A DNA stretch of 64,000 nt, from NCBI GenBank assembly GCA_028874995.1, contig JAPPGM010000004.1, forward strand, positions 3,925 through 67,924. The letters are read 5' to 3'. Below are positions 1-11,171 of this stretch, in pieces. Under the pieces are notes generated by a model that was not told the origin of the DNA, did no database searches, and saw only the letters and a list, made by a program, of their open reading frames with translations. The number at the start of each line of letters is the position of its first letter. Positions within the stretch are counted from its first letter, which is position 1. Made by a program: the position numbers and the translations under genes. This DNA comes from Gemmatimonadota bacterium (lineage in GTDB: Bacteria; Gemmatimonadota; Gemmatimonadetes; Longimicrobiales; Gaopeijiaceae).

Positions 1-1
1 A

Positions 2-541
2 GATCCGTGGGGAATCGAGGTGACGGCGGTCGAGATCAAGGACATCGACCTGCCCAAGGAGATGAAGCGGGCGATGGCCAAGCAGGCGGAGGCCGAGCGG
101 GAACGGCGGGGCAAGGTGATCGCGGCGGAGGGGGAGTTCCAGGCTTCCCGGAAGCTGTCTGCCGCCGCGAAGGTGATCTCCCAACACCCGGTCGCACTGC
201 AGCTTCGCTTCCTGCAGACCGTGGTCGAGGTGGCGGCCGAGAACAACTCCACGACGCTCTTCCCGATCCCGGTGGACCTCTTCGCGCCGTTCCTGGAGAG
301 GGCGACGGGTGTGCCGGGGGGCGGTTTCCCCAGCCAGCTCAGCAAGGATGACGCGAGGGCGCTGGCGGCAGCGGCCGTGGAGAGTTTGGGGGCCGGATCC
401 GACGAGGTCGCGGCGGCGCTCGAGGCGGGTGACGCGAAGCAGGTTCTGGAGGGGGCGAAGAAGGCGCTTGGACTGACGGTTGGCTCCGGCGAGGACGAGT
501 CGGGGGGAGCCGATGCCTCTGCCGAGGGGGTCGAGGACTGA
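2..541 (+). CDS. Slipin/stomatin-like SPFH (band 7) protein, C-terminal part, 5' truncated by window edge
   Basis: Frame 2 reads [49 protein letters not shown], the classic stomatin/slipin C-terminal motif; continuous with ORF 20..541. Confidence 0.85.
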   Translation, partial: DPWGIEVTAVEIKDIDLPKEMKRAMAKQAEAERERRGKVIAAEGEFQASRKLSAAAKVISQHPVALQLRFLQTVVEVAAENNSTTLFPIPVDLFAPFLERATGVPGGGFPSQLSKDDARALAAAAVESLGAGSDEVAAALEAGDAKQVLEGAKKALGLTVGSGEDESGGADASAEGVED

Positions 542-636
542 ATCCCCGGGGATTTCCTTGCGGGGCTGAAGGCGGATCGGGAGAGTTCCCGCGCGGGTCG
601 CCGGCAGACCGTGGGTGAATCCGCGCCGACACCGGC

Positions 637-951
637 CTACGGCTCGTCCGGCTTTTCGTCCTCCGTACCGTCGGAGACGCGGTAGAGGTATTCTCCGTCG
701 CGGATGAACCCGTACCGCTCGCGCGCCAGGCGCTCCAGTGCGCCGTCGTGGTGCCGCAGCGAATCGATCCGCGCGCGCATGGAGTCGATCTCGTGCCGGA
801 CGGCGCGCAGGTCGGCGTGCCTGTCATCCAGTTCCGCCGTGGCCCGGCGCGCATCCATCAGCGAGTGTTCCCCTCCGGCGACCGCCACGTAGAAGGCGAT
901 CGCCACCAGTCCGGGGAAGACGAGCCTCCGCCAACGCCTCATGTCCGCCAC
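637..951 (-). CDS. Septum formation initiator family protein (FtsB/DivIC-like)
   Basis: 104 aa, one N-terminal TM then coiled coil and [21 protein letters not shown] motif; next to eno as in many bacteria. Confidence 0.75.
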   Translation of the reverse strand: MADMRRWRRLVFPGLVAIAFYVAVAGGEHSLMDARRATAELDDRHADLRAVRHEIDSMRARIDSLRHHDGALERLARERYGFIRDGEYLYRVSDGTEDEKPDEP

Positions 952-2216
952 CTCTTCGCCGCGTATTCGGCCCGTGCTCCGAGCCCCTCCTCGATCCGCA
1001 GCAGCTGGTTGTACTTGGCAACCCGGTCGGTGCGGCTGGGCGCGCCTGTCTTGATCTGGCCCGCGGCGGTGGCGACCGCGAGATCGGCGATGAAGGTGTC
1101 CTCGGTCTCGCCCGAGCGGTGGGAGATGACCGTCCCGAACCCGGCCTCCTGCGCGGCGCGCACCGCGTCGATCGACTCGGTGAGGGTGCCGATCTGGTTG
1201 ACCTTCACCAGGATGGCGTTGGCGGAGCGTTCGCGCATGCCGCGCTCCAGGCGGGCCAGGTTGGTGGCGAAGAGGTCGTCGCCCACGATCTGGCAGCGAT
1301 CCCCCACGAGCGATGTGAGCGCCGCCCAGCCGGACCAGTCATCCTCGTCCAGGGGGTCCTCGAGGCTGGCGAGGGGGAAGCGCGCGATCATATCCGCCCA
1401 GAAGGAGATCATCTGGTCGGTGGACAGTGACGCCCTGGAGGACTTTCGGAAGGTGTACACGCCGTCGGCGAAGAGTTCGGAGGCGGCGGCATCGACGGAG
1501 AGCAGGATGTCTTCACCGGGGCGATAGCCGGCCGCCTCGATCGCCCGCATGACCACCTCGGCGGCTTCGATGTCGGAGGCCAGGTCGGGAGCGAATCCCC
1601 CTTCATCGCCCACGGCGGTGCTCTTGTCCGCTTCGGTCAGCACCTTCTTGAGGGCGTGGAATACCTCCACACCCATCCGCAGCCCCTCCGTGAAGGATCC
1701 GGCGCTCACCGGCATGATCATGAACTCCTGGATGTCCACGTTGTTCGACGCATGCGCGCCGCCGTTCACGATGTTCATCATGGGAACGGGCAGGGTGCGG
1801 GCATCGTCCCCGCCCAGATACCGGTAAAGGGGGAGTCCACGCTCGGCCGCCGCGGCGCGCGCCACCGCCAGGGAGACGGCCAGCACCGCGTTGGCGCCCA
1901 GGCGGCCCTTCCCCTGGGTTCCGTCCAGCCCGATCATCGTGCGATCGATGCCACGCTGGTCGCTCGCGTCGCGGTCGAGGACTGCGCTCCGGATCTCGGT
2001 TCCGATGTTCCGCACCGCGTTGAGGACACCCCGGCCCAGGTATCGTCCGGGATCGCCGTCGCGCAGCTCGACCGCTTCGTACTCGCCGGTGGACGCCCCG
2101 CTCGGCACGGCCGCGCGCCCCCGGTGGCCGCTTGCCAGGACCACCTCGGCCTCGACGGTCGGGTTTCCGCGCGAGTCCAGGATCTCCCGCCCGCGGACGT
2201 CCACGATCGCCGACAT
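939..2216 (-). CDS. eno: Enolase
   Basis: [25 protein letters not shown]..., [43 protein letters not shown]; start chosen inside ORF 939..2264. Confidence 0.97.
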   Translation of the reverse strand: MSAIVDVRGREILDSRGNPTVEAEVVLASGHRGRAAVPSGASTGEYEAVELRDGDPGRYLGRGVLNAVRNIGTEIRSAVLDRDASDQRGIDRTMIGLDGTQGKGRLGANAVLAVSLAVARAAAAERGLPLYRYLGGDDARTLPVPMMNIVNGGAHASNNVDIQEFMIMPVSAGSFTEGLRMGVEVFHALKKVLTEADKSTAVGDEGGFAPDLASDIEAAEVVMRAIEAAGYRPGEDILLSVDAAASELFADGVYTFRKSSRASLSTDQMISFWADMIARFPLASLEDPLDEDDWSGWAALTSLVGDRCQIVGDDLFATNLARLERGMRERSANAILVKVNQIGTLTESIDAVRAAQEAGFGTVISHRSGETEDTFIADLAVATAAGQIKTGAPSRTDRVAKYNQLLRIEEGLGARAEYAAKRWRT

Positions 2217-2935
2217 CAAGCCTCCCCGGCCCCGTTGAGGAGTCCGTCGATCGCTTCGCGGCACTCCCGGGAAAGCCGGTTACGGTCCCTCATGGTAAGT
2301 CCCGCCGTTTCAATCGGATGTCCTACGATGACCGTGGCGGTTCCCGAAGCCATCCTCCAACTGCCCTTCTTCATAATCCGGCGTGTGCCGACGATCCCCA
2401 CCGGGACCACGGGCACCTGCGACTTGATCGCCATGACGAAGGCCCCCTTCTTGAAGCGCCCCATGTCTCCGGTTGGGGAACGGGTGCCTTCCGGGAACAT
2501 GATGATGGTCCTCCCCTCCTTCATCAGCTCATCCGCCCTCCTGAGGGAATCGATGGCCGCCTGCTGGTCGGACCGGTCGATGGCGATGTTTCCTACCTTT
2601 TCCCATGCCGCGCCCACCACTGGGATGCGGGAGAGTTCCTTCTTGCCGACGAAGCTGACCCTTTGCCTGAGGGCCGTGCCCAGCGCGAAGATGTCGAACC
2701 AGCTCTGGTGGTTGGAGACCAGGATCTGGCCGCGACCCTGCCCCAACCGGTCGCCGTTCCTGACGATCAGTCGGGTGCCCGCGCCCCACAGAATGATCGA
2801 GGCCCACTCTCCGGTCAGACGGTGCGCGCATCGGCGGAAGTGGCGCGGCCACAGGAAGTAGTACAGTATCGCGCGTCCGCCGGAATAGAGCGTCGCGCCG
2901 ATGATCACGGCGTAGGCCCAGATGGTCCGGATCAC
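2216..2935 (-). CDS. plsC: 1-acyl-sn-glycerol-3-phosphate acyltransferase
   Basis: NHQSWFDI (HX4D-like) and [10 protein letters not shown] motifs. Confidence 0.9.
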   Translation of the reverse strand: MIRTIWAYAVIIGATLYSGGRAILYYFLWPRHFRRCAHRLTGEWASIILWGAGTRLIVRNGDRLGQGRGQILVSNHQSWFDIFALGTALRQRVSFVGKKELSRIPVVGAAWEKVGNIAIDRSDQQAAIDSLRRADELMKEGRTIIMFPEGTRSPTGDMGRFKKGAFVMAIKSQVPVVPVGIVGTRRIMKKGSWRMASGTATVIVGHPIETAGLTMRDRNRLSRECREAIDGLLNGAGEA

Positions 2936-3879
2936 GGGATGCCGCCGGTGTCGGGGGGAGCGAAATGGTCGTATCCTCCCCGCGAGCGGACGGGGTGGCG
3001 GCCCCGGTCATCCTCGAGGACGACCCCCGTCCCCTCCTCCACCCTGCCGATGCGAGTCAGCGTCACCGCCATCTCCTGTCCGAGGGCCCTGATGCGCGAT
3101 TCGGTCCCGGCCGGGGCCGTAAACATCAGTTCATAATCTTCGCCCCCTTCGAGGGCGAGGTTCAAGTCCCCCGCGCCCGCGTCCACGGGTACGGCATCCG
3201 TCGCGATGCGGATCATCACCCCGGAGGCGGCCGCGACGCGCCTCGCGTCGGCAACCAGCCCGTCCGATACGTCGATCATGGCGCAGGCGAGTCCGTCGGC
3301 GGCCAGCGCGACTCCCAGCGGCACCCGGTCGGGAGGCGCAGCGAACCGCTCGCGGGCCCGCCGATGCGGTTCCCTCCCCGCCAACCAGGCGGCCACCGCG
3401 GCCGCGGCTCCACCCAGCGAGCCGGAGACCCACACCCCCTGCCCCACCTCCGCCGCACCTCTTGTCACGACGGTCCTCGCCCGCCCTGCAGCCACCACAT
3501 CGACCACCGCCGGACCCGGAGACCGGCTCAAGTCACCCCCGATGATCGCCACCCCCACGCGATCCCCGGCGTTGCGCACGCCGCGCTGCAACGCCTCGGC
3601 GAGCGAGGGATCCCCCGGAACGGCCAGCGACACAAGGAGCGCCTCGGGCACCGCGCCCATCGCCGCCAGGTCGCTCAGGGCGGCGGCCCCGGCCCTGAAT
3701 CCCGCCTCCTCGGCTGATACCCAGTCGAGGCGGAAGTGGACCCCTTCGACCGCCAGATCGGTAGAGAGGACCAGTCCCCCGCGCAGGAAGGCCGCGTCGT
3801 CCCCCGGTCCCAATCTTACGGCCCGGCTCCCCCTCCAGCCGATGGAGACCAGGCGGCGAACCAGTTCGTTCTCATCCAC
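2932..3879 (-). CDS. thiL: Thiamine-monophosphate kinase
   Basis: GPGDDAAFLRGGLVLSTDLAVEGVHFRLDW ... GGDLSRSPGP ... IDVSDGLVADARRVA ... GEDYELMFT. Confidence 0.93.
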   Translation of the reverse strand: MDENELVRRLVSIGWRGSRAVRLGPGDDAAFLRGGLVLSTDLAVEGVHFRLDWVSAEEAGFRAGAAALSDLAAMGAVPEALLVSLAVPGDPSLAEALQRGVRNAGDRVGVAIIGGDLSRSPGPAVVDVVAAGRARTVVTRGAAEVGQGVWVSGSLGGAAAAVAAWLAGREPHRRARERFAAPPDRVPLGVALAADGLACAMIDVSDGLVADARRVAAASGVMIRIATDAVPVDAGAGDLNLALEGGEDYELMFTAPAGTESRIRALGQEMAVTLTRIGRVEEGTGVVLEDDRGRHPVRSRGGYDHFAPPDTGGIP

Positions 3880-3888
3880 GTGAGCGTG

Positions 3889-5469
3889 CTACCCGCCCCG
3901 GCGCTGATCGAATGTGACGAAGGAAAACGGCAGGTCGGTGTCGCCATGGCCTTCTTCGCCCAGGGCGGCGGGGATCCCATCGACCACGTCCGAGGGCATC
4001 AGCGCGGCCCCCAGCCCGGCGCGCGCGGCCGCCCTGCCCGTCACATGAAGTGCGAGGCCAGCGGCGGTGAAGGGCTCGACCCGCTGGGCCAGGAAGGAAC
4101 CGACCGCGCCGGTGAGCACGTCACCCATCCCCGCCACCGCCAGGTCCGACCCCCCCTGCCGGGTGCCCAGCAGCAGTCTCCCATCCGGATCGGCGACCAG
4201 CGAAGGAGTGCCCTTGAGGAGCGTCACCACCCCGTTCGCCGCGGCGAAGTCCCGGGCCGTGGCGACGCGGTCGCGCTGGATGTCCGGCACGGCGCGTGTG
4301 GTCATGCGGGCCATCTCGCCGGGGTGCGGCGTGACGACGGTATCCGCTCCGACTGCTCCGGCGAGATCCGCGCGCGCATCCCGGGCGAGAATCGTCAGCG
4401 CATCGGCATCGATGACCGCGGGCCTTGATCCACGCGCCTCCAACGCGTGATCGAGTTGGCGCCGGGCATCGGCCCCCGTACCCAGGCCCGGCCCGATGGC
4501 CACCGCGTCGCTCCGGTCCACGGCGCTCCGCAGCGCACCCTTGTCCGCGGAGTCCACGAAGAGTGCCTCCGGAAGCTCGCGGAGCACATCGGCTGCCGGG
4601 CCGGCGGCGCACACCCGCACCAGCCCCGCCCCGCATCGGAAAGCTGCCCGTGCTGACAGGATCGCCGCCCCCGGCATGGCCGATCCGGCCACGATGGCCA
4701 GGGTGCCCACATCGTACTTGTGTGTCACGGCTGGGCGGCGCGGCAGCACCTCCCGTGCCCATCCGGGTGTGACCAGGCGCGCCCAATCCTTCGCTTCGCG
4801 CGGGGGGAACCCGATCTCGACGGCGACGACCCGTCCGCATCTCTCACGCCCCGGGTGGAGGAGCGTCCCCAGCTTGGGCCACCCGAAAGCGACGGTGACG
4901 TCCGCGCGGACCGCCTCGGCGGGCACTTCGCCGGTCGTGCCGTCCACGCCGGACGGAGTGTCGAGCGCGACCACCGCGCAAGGTGCCTCGTTCGCCGCTC
5001 CGATGGCCTCCGCATGCGGTGGTCGTGGGGCTCCACGGATCCCGGTCCCCAGCAATCCGTCCACCAACACGCTCGCACCGGCCAGGACCCCCGCCAGCTC
5101 CTCGCGCGCACCAGGCCGCAAGGGATCGAATCGCATACACGGAATCTCCCAGCCGTGCAGAACGGGGTCAGGCCGGGGTCGCCCGCCTACCGTAACGGCG
5201 ATGACTTGACGTCCCCACGCCGCCAGGGCCCGCAGGCATACGAGCGCGTCACCCCCGTTGTTCCCCGAGCCGACCAGTGCAACGACCCGCCCTTCGGGGA
5301 ACAGGTGTTCGATGATGAGCGCCGTCCGTTGGCCGGCATTCTCCATGAGTGCCGCCTCGGGGACCCCACGTTCGACGATCGCGGTGTGATCGAAGAGGGC
5401 TGCCTGAGCGGCGGTCGGCGCTCGTACCTCGGGTTTCCCGAACGGCCCGGTCAGGCGGCCCGGGCTCAC
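3889..5469 (-). CDS. nnr: Bifunctional NAD(P)H-hydrate epimerase / ADP-dependent NAD(P)H-hydrate dehydratase
   Basis: N-terminal epimerase (ALMENAGQRTA...GSGNNGGDALVCLR) plus C-terminal carbohydrate-kinase-like domain (TPHPGEMARM, GMGDVLTGAVGSFLAQ). Confidence 0.93.
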   Translation of the reverse strand: MSPGRLTGPFGKPEVRAPTAAQAALFDHTAIVERGVPEAALMENAGQRTALIIEHLFPEGRVVALVGSGNNGGDALVCLRALAAWGRQVIAVTVGGRPRPDPVLHGWEIPCMRFDPLRPGAREELAGVLAGASVLVDGLLGTGIRGAPRPPHAEAIGAANEAPCAVVALDTPSGVDGTTGEVPAEAVRADVTVAFGWPKLGTLLHPGRERCGRVVAVEIGFPPREAKDWARLVTPGWAREVLPRRPAVTHKYDVGTLAIVAGSAMPGAAILSARAAFRCGAGLVRVCAAGPAADVLRELPEALFVDSADKGALRSAVDRSDAVAIGPGLGTGADARRQLDHALEARGSRPAVIDADALTILARDARADLAGAVGADTVVTPHPGEMARMTTRAVPDIQRDRVATARDFAAANGVVTLLKGTPSLVADPDGRLLLGTRQGGSDLAVAGMGDVLTGAVGSFLAQRVEPFTAAGLALHVTGRAAARAGLGAALMPSDVVDGIPAALGEEGHGDTDLPFSFVTFDQRRGG

Positions 5470-5472
5470 GGC

Positions 5473-5676
5473 CTACTTGTAGCTCTGTCCGATCGACCGC
5501 CCGAAGGTGATCTCGCCGTTATCGATACGGATGTTGAATCCGCAGTCCGGGTTCGAACATACCCAGGCCTTATAACGGATCGGAGCTCCGTCGCGTCCGT
5601 AGTCGGACATGGGAAGCAGGACACCGTCGTTGCACTTCCTGCAGCTAGCGAAATGGTTGTCATCCAACGTGTTCAT
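5473..5676 (-). CDS. Small putative zinc-ribbon protein (CxxC...CxxxxC)
   Basis: 67 aa with SCRKCNDG and WVCSNPDCGFNIRIDNGEITFG. Confidence 0.6.
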   Translation of the reverse strand: MNTLDDNHFASCRKCNDGVLLPMSDYGRDGAPIRYKAWVCSNPDCGFNIRIDNGEITFGRSIGQSYK

Positions 5677-5862
5677 CGAACCCTCATCATTGGCCCATCC
5701 TGACGACCCGCGTAAGGTCGCCTCCAGGGGTGGTTTGCGGTCCGGCGAGCGTCTTTCGCGCCATCGGACCCCGCAAGTTGCTCCGGGGCGGAACCTACCA
5801 GAAAACCCGCAAGTGTGCCAGACGTGGCCACCGTTTTCGCCCCAAAACCGTCCCTCCGACCC

Positions 5863-6288
5863 TCATTCCGCCGTTGTGGCCACCGTCCAGGGACACACGG
5901 CCGCCACCTTCCACGGATAGACGGTCCACGGATAGTCGTCGTCGAAGACCTCTTGGAAGTCGAAGACATCCGCGAAGTCCTCGCGACGGTCGCTGGTGTC
6001 CTTTACCAGGATCCCCATCTCGACCAGGTCGAAGACCATTTCGCCGAGATCGCTCGTCGACTGGATCCCCCAATACCCGAGGACCGTGCGCGCCAGGGGC
6101 CCGAACCGCTCAATCGCCAGCCCACGCACAGCTTCCGCCAGTTCCTGACCGGTGATGTGGCGCCGTTCGCTCAGACCTGAAATCACCCCGTGAAGCGCGT
6201 CCAAGAGAAACCCGTACGCATCGCGGTGGAACCGGACGCTCATCGGGTGAACGGTGGCCGGCGCTTCGAAATGATCGTAGGCGCTCAT
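5863..6288 (-). CDS. Minf_1886-family protein (function unknown)
   Basis: FHRDAYGFLLDALHGVISGLSERRHITGQELAEAVRGLAIERFGPLARTVLGYWGI resembles this family; Pro-Trp-rich C-terminus. Confidence 0.65.
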   Translation of the reverse strand: MSAYDHFEAPATVHPMSVRFHRDAYGFLLDALHGVISGLSERRHITGQELAEAVRGLAIERFGPLARTVLGYWGIQSTSDLGEMVFDLVEMGILVKDTSDRREDFADVFDFQEVFDDDYPWTVYPWKVAAVCPWTVATTAE

Positions 6289-6305
6289 GACGCAATCTCA
6301 CATCG

Positions 6306-7571
6306 TCACGTTGCGGGCGCCAGTTCATCGTACAGTGGGTAGGCGGCACACATTTCACCCACCTCCCGGCGGATTCGACCGATGACTTCCCGGTCCTCCG
6401 GACGCTCAAGGACGTCCACGATCCAGCCGCCGATCGCGCGGACCTCCCGGGGACCCATGCCGCGCGTGGTGATCGCGGGCGTGCCGATGCGCAGCCCCGA
6501 AGTCACGAACGGAGACCGGGTCTCGCCGGGGACCGTGTTTTTGTTGACGGTGATTCCCGCATGTTCCAGCGCCTCCTCGGCTTCCTTCCCGGTAAGGTCG
6601 CGTTCCCTGAGATCGACCAGGATGAGGTGATTGTCCGTCCCCCCGGAAACCAGACGCACACCGCGCTCCATGATCGTGTCGGCCAGCACCCGGGCGTTCT
6701 CCACGACCCGTCGCCCGTAGTCGCTGAACTCCGGCGAAAGAGCCTCCCCCAGCGCGACCGCCTTCGACGCGATGACGTGCACGAGCGGACCTCCCTGTAT
6801 GAACGGGAAGACCATGCGGTCGATGGCTTTGGCATGCTCCTCGCGACACATGACCAGACCGCCGCGGGGACCTCGCAGGGTTTTGTGGGTAGTCGTGGTC
6901 ACCACGTCGGCGTGCGGCACCGGTGTGGGGTGGTGCCCCCCCACCACGAGGCCCGCGATGTGCGCCAGGTCGCACAGATGAACCGCGCCGACCTCCCTGG
7001 CGATCGCGCCGAAGGCCTCGAAGTCGATGGTGCGCGGATACGCGGACGCCCCCGTCACGATCATCTTCGGCCGTGTCCGGAGGGCGGTTTCGCGCACCGC
7101 GTCGTAGTCGATCCGTCCGTCCGATTCGCGTACCCCGTACGCCGAAACCTCGAAGAATCTCCCGCTGAAGTTGACTGGGGAACCGTGTGTGAGGTGGCCT
7201 CCGTGGCTCAGGTTCATCCCCAGGATGCGGTCGCCGGGATCGAGGAAGGCGAAGTAGCCGGCCATGTTGGCCTGCGCCCCCGAGTGGGGCTGGACGTTCG
7301 CGTGATCCGCACCGAAGAGTTGTCTGGCGCGCGTGCGGGCCAGCTCCTCGACCTGGTCGGCGAACTCGCAGCCTCCGTAGTACCGCCTGCCCGGAAGTCC
7401 CTCCGCGTACTTGTGGGTGAAGACCGTTCCCAGTGCTTCGCGCACGGCTGGCGACACGAAATTCTCGCTCGCGATCATCTCGAGCTGTCCCAGTTGTCGG
7501 ACTTCCTCGTTCAGCACGGCGCGATGAACGCGCGGGTCCGTCCTTTCGAGGTCTTGCATCGGGCTTCCCAT
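6306..7571 (-). CDS. glyA: Serine hydroxymethyltransferase
   Basis: [55 protein letters not shown]; start uncertain within ORF 6306..7634. Confidence 0.97.
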   Translation of the reverse strand: MGSPMQDLERTDPRVHRAVLNEEVRQLGQLEMIASENFVSPAVREALGTVFTHKYAEGLPGRRYYGGCEFADQVEELARTRARQLFGADHANVQPHSGAQANMAGYFAFLDPGDRILGMNLSHGGHLTHGSPVNFSGRFFEVSAYGVRESDGRIDYDAVRETALRTRPKMIVTGASAYPRTIDFEAFGAIAREVGAVHLCDLAHIAGLVVGGHHPTPVPHADVVTTTTHKTLRGPRGGLVMCREEHAKAIDRMVFPFIQGGPLVHVIASKAVALGEALSPEFSDYGRRVVENARVLADTIMERGVRLVSGGTDNHLILVDLRERDLTGKEAEEALEHAGITVNKNTVPGETRSPFVTSGLRIGTPAITTRGMGPREVRAIGGWIVDVLERPEDREVIGRIRREVGEMCAAYPLYDELAPAT

Positions 7572-7630
7572 TTCCTGTCTCGCAACTCCTCCGCCTGTCC
7601 GGCCTATCGCGTACGGGCCGTCCGCGAAGC

Positions 7631-8788
7631 TCACGACGACCGCGTGACCGCGCGGCCGATCACCAGCCTCAGGATTTCACTGGTCCCCTCGTAGATCTCG
7701 GTTCCCTTGGCGTCCCGCATGAGCTTTTCGACCGGGAACTCGCGCATGAAACCATAACCGCCGAAGATGCGAACCGCCTCTTCGGTGACCCACATGGCCG
7801 TCTCGCTGGCCAGCAGCTTCGCCATCGCCGAGCGCGCCGGGACCGGGAGCCCTTCGCGGTCGCCCAGGCTCCGCGCCTCCCACGCGGCCGCTCCCTCCAT
7901 GACCAGAGCCCTTGAGGCGGCGATCCTGGTGGCCATCATCGCGAGCGTGCTCCGGACGGCGCCGAAGTCCGCGATGGGCCGGCCGAACTGCCGGCGCTCA
8001 CCCGCGTACCGGGAGGCGTGTTCCAGTGCGGCCTGCGCAATCCCCACAGCCTGGGCCCCGATCCCCAACCTTCCCAGGTCCAGGGCACCCAGGGCGTAGC
8101 CGATTCCCCGTCCCGGATCTCCCACCAGCCGTTCCGTGCCCAACCGGACCCCCTCGAGGTCCACCGAGACCGTCTCCGATGCGCGCAGCCCCATGGTCTT
8201 CTCCCGCCTGCCGACCCGGTAGCCCTCGGCGTCCGTGTCCACCAGGAAGGCGCCGACCGGTGACCGCGACTCGGCCGGTCCGGTCCTGGCGAAGACGATC
8301 ACCACATCGGCCCGGGAGCCGTTGGTGACCCATTTCTTCGATCCCGAGACGGTCCAGATCCCATCCTCCGACCGGGCCCGCGTGAGCATTCCGGACGGGT
8401 CGCTCCCGGCATCCGCTTCGGACAGGGCGAACCCGGAGATCTTTTCGCCGGAGGCGAGCGCGGGCAGCCAGCGGGTCTTCTGGTCCTCGCTGCCGTGGGT
8501 CAGCAGGATGTGGGGGACGGGGCCGTTCTGGATGGCCACCGTGAGGGCCAGAGCCGCATCGCCGCGCGCGATCTCCTGCAGGGCGACCAGATAGGTGGGA
8601 GCGTCGAACCCCAGCCCCCCGTATTGAACAGGGGTGAGCATTCCCAGGAAGCCCAACTCGGCGAGCTTGTCCAGCACCTCCCGGTCGAAGGCCCGGTCCC
8701 GGTCCCATGTGGCCGCGCGGGGCACGATCTCGCCCTCGGCGAAATCGCGCGCGAGGTCGCGAATCTCGCGCTGTTCGGTGGTGAGCAC
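7631..8788 (-). CDS. Acyl-CoA dehydrogenase (short-chain type)
   Basis: [21 protein letters not shown]..., [63 protein letters not shown]; probable GTG start at 8788. Confidence 0.93.
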   Translation of the reverse strand: MLTTEQREIRDLARDFAEGEIVPRAATWDRDRAFDREVLDKLAELGFLGMLTPVQYGGLGFDAPTYLVALQEIARGDAALALTVAIQNGPVPHILLTHGSEDQKTRWLPALASGEKISGFALSEADAGSDPSGMLTRARSEDGIWTVSGSKKWVTNGSRADVVIVFARTGPAESRSPVGAFLVDTDAEGYRVGRREKTMGLRASETVSVDLEGVRLGTERLVGDPGRGIGYALGALDLGRLGIGAQAVGIAQAALEHASRYAGERRQFGRPIADFGAVRSTLAMMATRIAASRALVMEGAAAWEARSLGDREGLPVPARSAMAKLLASETAMWVTEEAVRIFGGYGFMREFPVEKLMRDAKGTEIYEGTSEILRLVIGRAVTRSS

Positions 8789-8790
8789 GG

Positions 8791-9651
8791 TCAGCGAACC
8801 CCGTCGTAGTCGTGGAAGCCACGCCCGGTCTTGCGTCCCAGCCAACCGGCCGCCACGTACTGCCGGAGCAGCGGACAGGGGCGGTAGCGGTCGTCGCCCA
8901 GCTCCCGGTGCAGCACCTCCAGGATGTTCAGACAGGTGTCGAGACCGATCAGGTCGGCCAGGGCCAGCGGCCCCATGGGATGGTTCATTCCGAGTTTCAT
9001 GACCGTATCGATGGCCTCGGCCTCCGCCACCCCCTCCATGAGCGCGAAAACGGCCTCGTTGATCATCGGAGCCAGGATCCGGTTGGAGACGAAGCCGGGA
9101 AAGTCGCGCACCTCCACGGGCACCTTGCCGAGCGCCCGGGAGAGCGTCATCACCGCTTCCGTGGTCGCGTCGTCCGTACGAAGTCCTCGGATGACTTCCA
9201 CCAGCTTCATGACGGGTACCGGATTCATGAAATGCATCCCGATGACCTTTCCGGGACGTCCGGTTCGGGCCGCGATCGCCGTGATCGAGATCGAGGAGGT
9301 GTTCGAGGCGAGGATCGCGCCGGGCGGCGCGAACCGGTCGAGCTGTTCGAAGATCTCGTACTTGAGGCCGGCGATCTCCGGCACGGCTTCCACCACCAGA
9401 CCGGCCCGGCTCACGCGTTCCAGCCCGGTTGCCGGCTCGACGCGGCCGAGCGCCCCGTCCCGCTCTACCGCGCTGATTCTCCCCTTCGACCGCTGCCGCT
9501 CCAGGTTGCGCGCGATCGTGGCGACGCCGCGGTCGAGCGCGCCGGGAGCCGAGTCCACGAGCACCACCTCCATTCCGGCCAGTGCGCACACGTGGGCGAT
9601 GCCGTTCCCCATGGTGCCGGCGCCCACGACAGCCACTTGTTCGATCGTCAT
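8791..9651 (-). CDS. hbd: 3-hydroxybutyryl-CoA dehydrogenase / 3-hydroxyacyl-CoA dehydrogenase family
   Basis: VAVVGAGTMGNGIAHVCALAGMEV..., HFMNPVPVMKLVEVI, MGPLALADLIGLDTCLNI. Confidence 0.93.
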   Translation of the reverse strand: MTIEQVAVVGAGTMGNGIAHVCALAGMEVVLVDSAPGALDRGVATIARNLERQRSKGRISAVERDGALGRVEPATGLERVSRAGLVVEAVPEIAGLKYEIFEQLDRFAPPGAILASNTSSISITAIAARTGRPGKVIGMHFMNPVPVMKLVEVIRGLRTDDATTEAVMTLSRALGKVPVEVRDFPGFVSNRILAPMINEAVFALMEGVAEAEAIDTVMKLGMNHPMGPLALADLIGLDTCLNILEVLHRELGDDRYRPCPLLRQYVAAGWLGRKTGRGFHDYDGVR

Positions 9652-10517
9652 TCGGTCTCCTGTTCAGGTTCGACTGGCCCCTCCAGCCAACGTGCGGGCA
9701 CAATCCGGGTTCGCGCCACGACCGGGATTGCCAGCGCCAGCGCGACGGTGGCGGCGAGTCCTCCTTCCAGTCCGAAGGCTCCCCCGGTCACCAGCGCCGC
9801 GCCCGTCTCAGTCACTTCCATCAACGGCGCATCCACCACCTTCAAACCGCTCACGGGAAGATCCGCCAGGAAGCCGGTCGCCAGGTTCCATCCCATGTGT
9901 ACGCCGGTCGCCCACCACAGATCCCCCGTCTTCAGGCAGATCAGACCGAGCAGAATGCCGGCCAGCGCAATGTTCAGGAACGCCAGCCTCCCCACGTTGG
10001 GGTTTGCCCCGTGCAACAGCGAAAAGGCCGCCGAGGTCACCGCGAGGGCCGGCCAGCGGCCCCACCGGTCCACGAGCACTCGCAGGGGGTATCCCCGCAG
10101 GGCGATCTCCTCGCCCGCAGCCGCGGGGAGCAGGATCAGCGCAGTCCAGATTCCCGTAGCGGCATACTCGACGGCGGTGCCCTCTGCCGATCCGTACCGC
10201 AACCCGCCCAGGCCGACGGCGAACGCCAGAGCCGACAGGACGATGGCGATGCCGAGCAGCGTGCCGCGGAGCAGCCCCCTCCCCGCCGCCTGCCGCGGCA
10301 GCCCGATCGCCGGCAACGACCTCTTCCCGTCGATCCGCAGCACGATCGCACTCGCCACCACCGCGGCAACGAGCTGCAGCGACCCCTGCGCCGCCAGACT
10401 TGTCGGCATCCCCGCCAGGCCGAGCAGTACGACGGCCACGGCGATGAAGAGTCCCGCAAACCCGAACAGCCGAAGCAGGACGGGGACGACCAGGCTCCTG
10501 TCCGGACGGAGGCGCAC
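9648..10517 (-). CDS. CPBP family intramembrane glutamic endopeptidase (CAAX protease-like)
   Basis: Multi-TM; PAAAGEEIALRGYPLRVL (EExxxR) and GVHMGWNLATGF motifs. Confidence 0.85.
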   Translation of the reverse strand: MRLRPDRSLVVPVLLRLFGFAGLFIAVAVVLLGLAGMPTSLAAQGSLQLVAAVVASAIVLRIDGKRSLPAIGLPRQAAGRGLLRGTLLGIAIVLSALAFAVGLGGLRYGSAEGTAVEYAATGIWTALILLPAAAGEEIALRGYPLRVLVDRWGRWPALAVTSAAFSLLHGANPNVGRLAFLNIALAGILLGLICLKTGDLWWATGVHMGWNLATGFLADLPVSGLKVVDAPLMEVTETGAALVTGGAFGLEGGLAATVALALAIPVVARTRIVPARWLEGPVEPEQETE

Positions 10518-10532
10518 GCCGGAGCCTGCTAT

Positions 10533-11156
10533 CTATACCTCGCCTTTCGTGGACCGCCGGAAGAACCCGCGCCGCGCCACGACGTACACGATGGCGGCCT
10601 TGATCACCGCACCCGGCAGGAACGGCTGCACACCGGAGGCGAACACCTCGCGCGCATCCAGTTCGGTCATCGCCGACAGCCACGCGGCCCCCGAGGTGAA
10701 GATCGCGGCTGTGGCCACGAGAAGGGCCAACGCCGTCCGTACCCGACCTCTCTCACCTCCCGCGATCCAGCCCGCGAGCGCCGCCGCCGCGGGGAAGGCC
10801 ATCAGGTAGCCGCCGGTTGGGCTCAACAACCATGGCAGGCCGGCTGCCCCCATCGCGAAAACGGGAACACCGGCCACTCCCAGTCCGAGATACAGGAGCT
10901 GCGAGGCCGCGCCCGCCGCCGACCCGAGCAGCACTCCCGCGAGCAGCACGAACAGCGTCTGCAGGGTCATCGGAACCGGGGTGAAGCCGAGGGGCACTGC
11001 GACGTGCGCGCCAAAGGCGGTCAGGGCCGCGAACACAAGAACCGCCAGGGGAACCGCAACGGGACGATACGCGGCCGGCAGACGCCAGAAGGGCGCCGCC
11101 AGGCGGCTCTCCGCCCCGGTTGCGGCGAGGTCCGCAGGGTTGTGAGACTGGATCAT
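10533..11156 (-). CDS. bioY: Biotin transporter BioY (S component)
   Basis: VPLGFTPVPMTLQTLFVLLAGVLLGSAAGAASQLLYLGLGVAGVPVFA...GYLMAFPAAAALAGWI. Confidence 0.9.
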   Translation of the reverse strand: MIQSHNPADLAATGAESRLAAPFWRLPAAYRPVAVPLAVLVFAALTAFGAHVAVPLGFTPVPMTLQTLFVLLAGVLLGSAAGAASQLLYLGLGVAGVPVFAMGAAGLPWLLSPTGGYLMAFPAAAALAGWIAGGERGRVRTALALLVATAAIFTSGAAWLSAMTELDAREVFASGVQPFLPGAVIKAAIVYVVARRGFFRRSTKGEV

Positions 11157-11171
11157 GCCATCTTCCTCGTT

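Noticed and set aside
541-554. Palindrome AATCCCCGGGGATT after the slipin stop codon
   Set aside because: Self-complementary with no loop and no T-tract; not a convincing terminator on its own.
11157-11171. BirA operator upstream of bioY
   Set aside because: Only a 15-nt gap to the upstream thiolase gene and no BirA-like palindrome; bioY probably rides on the upstream promoter.
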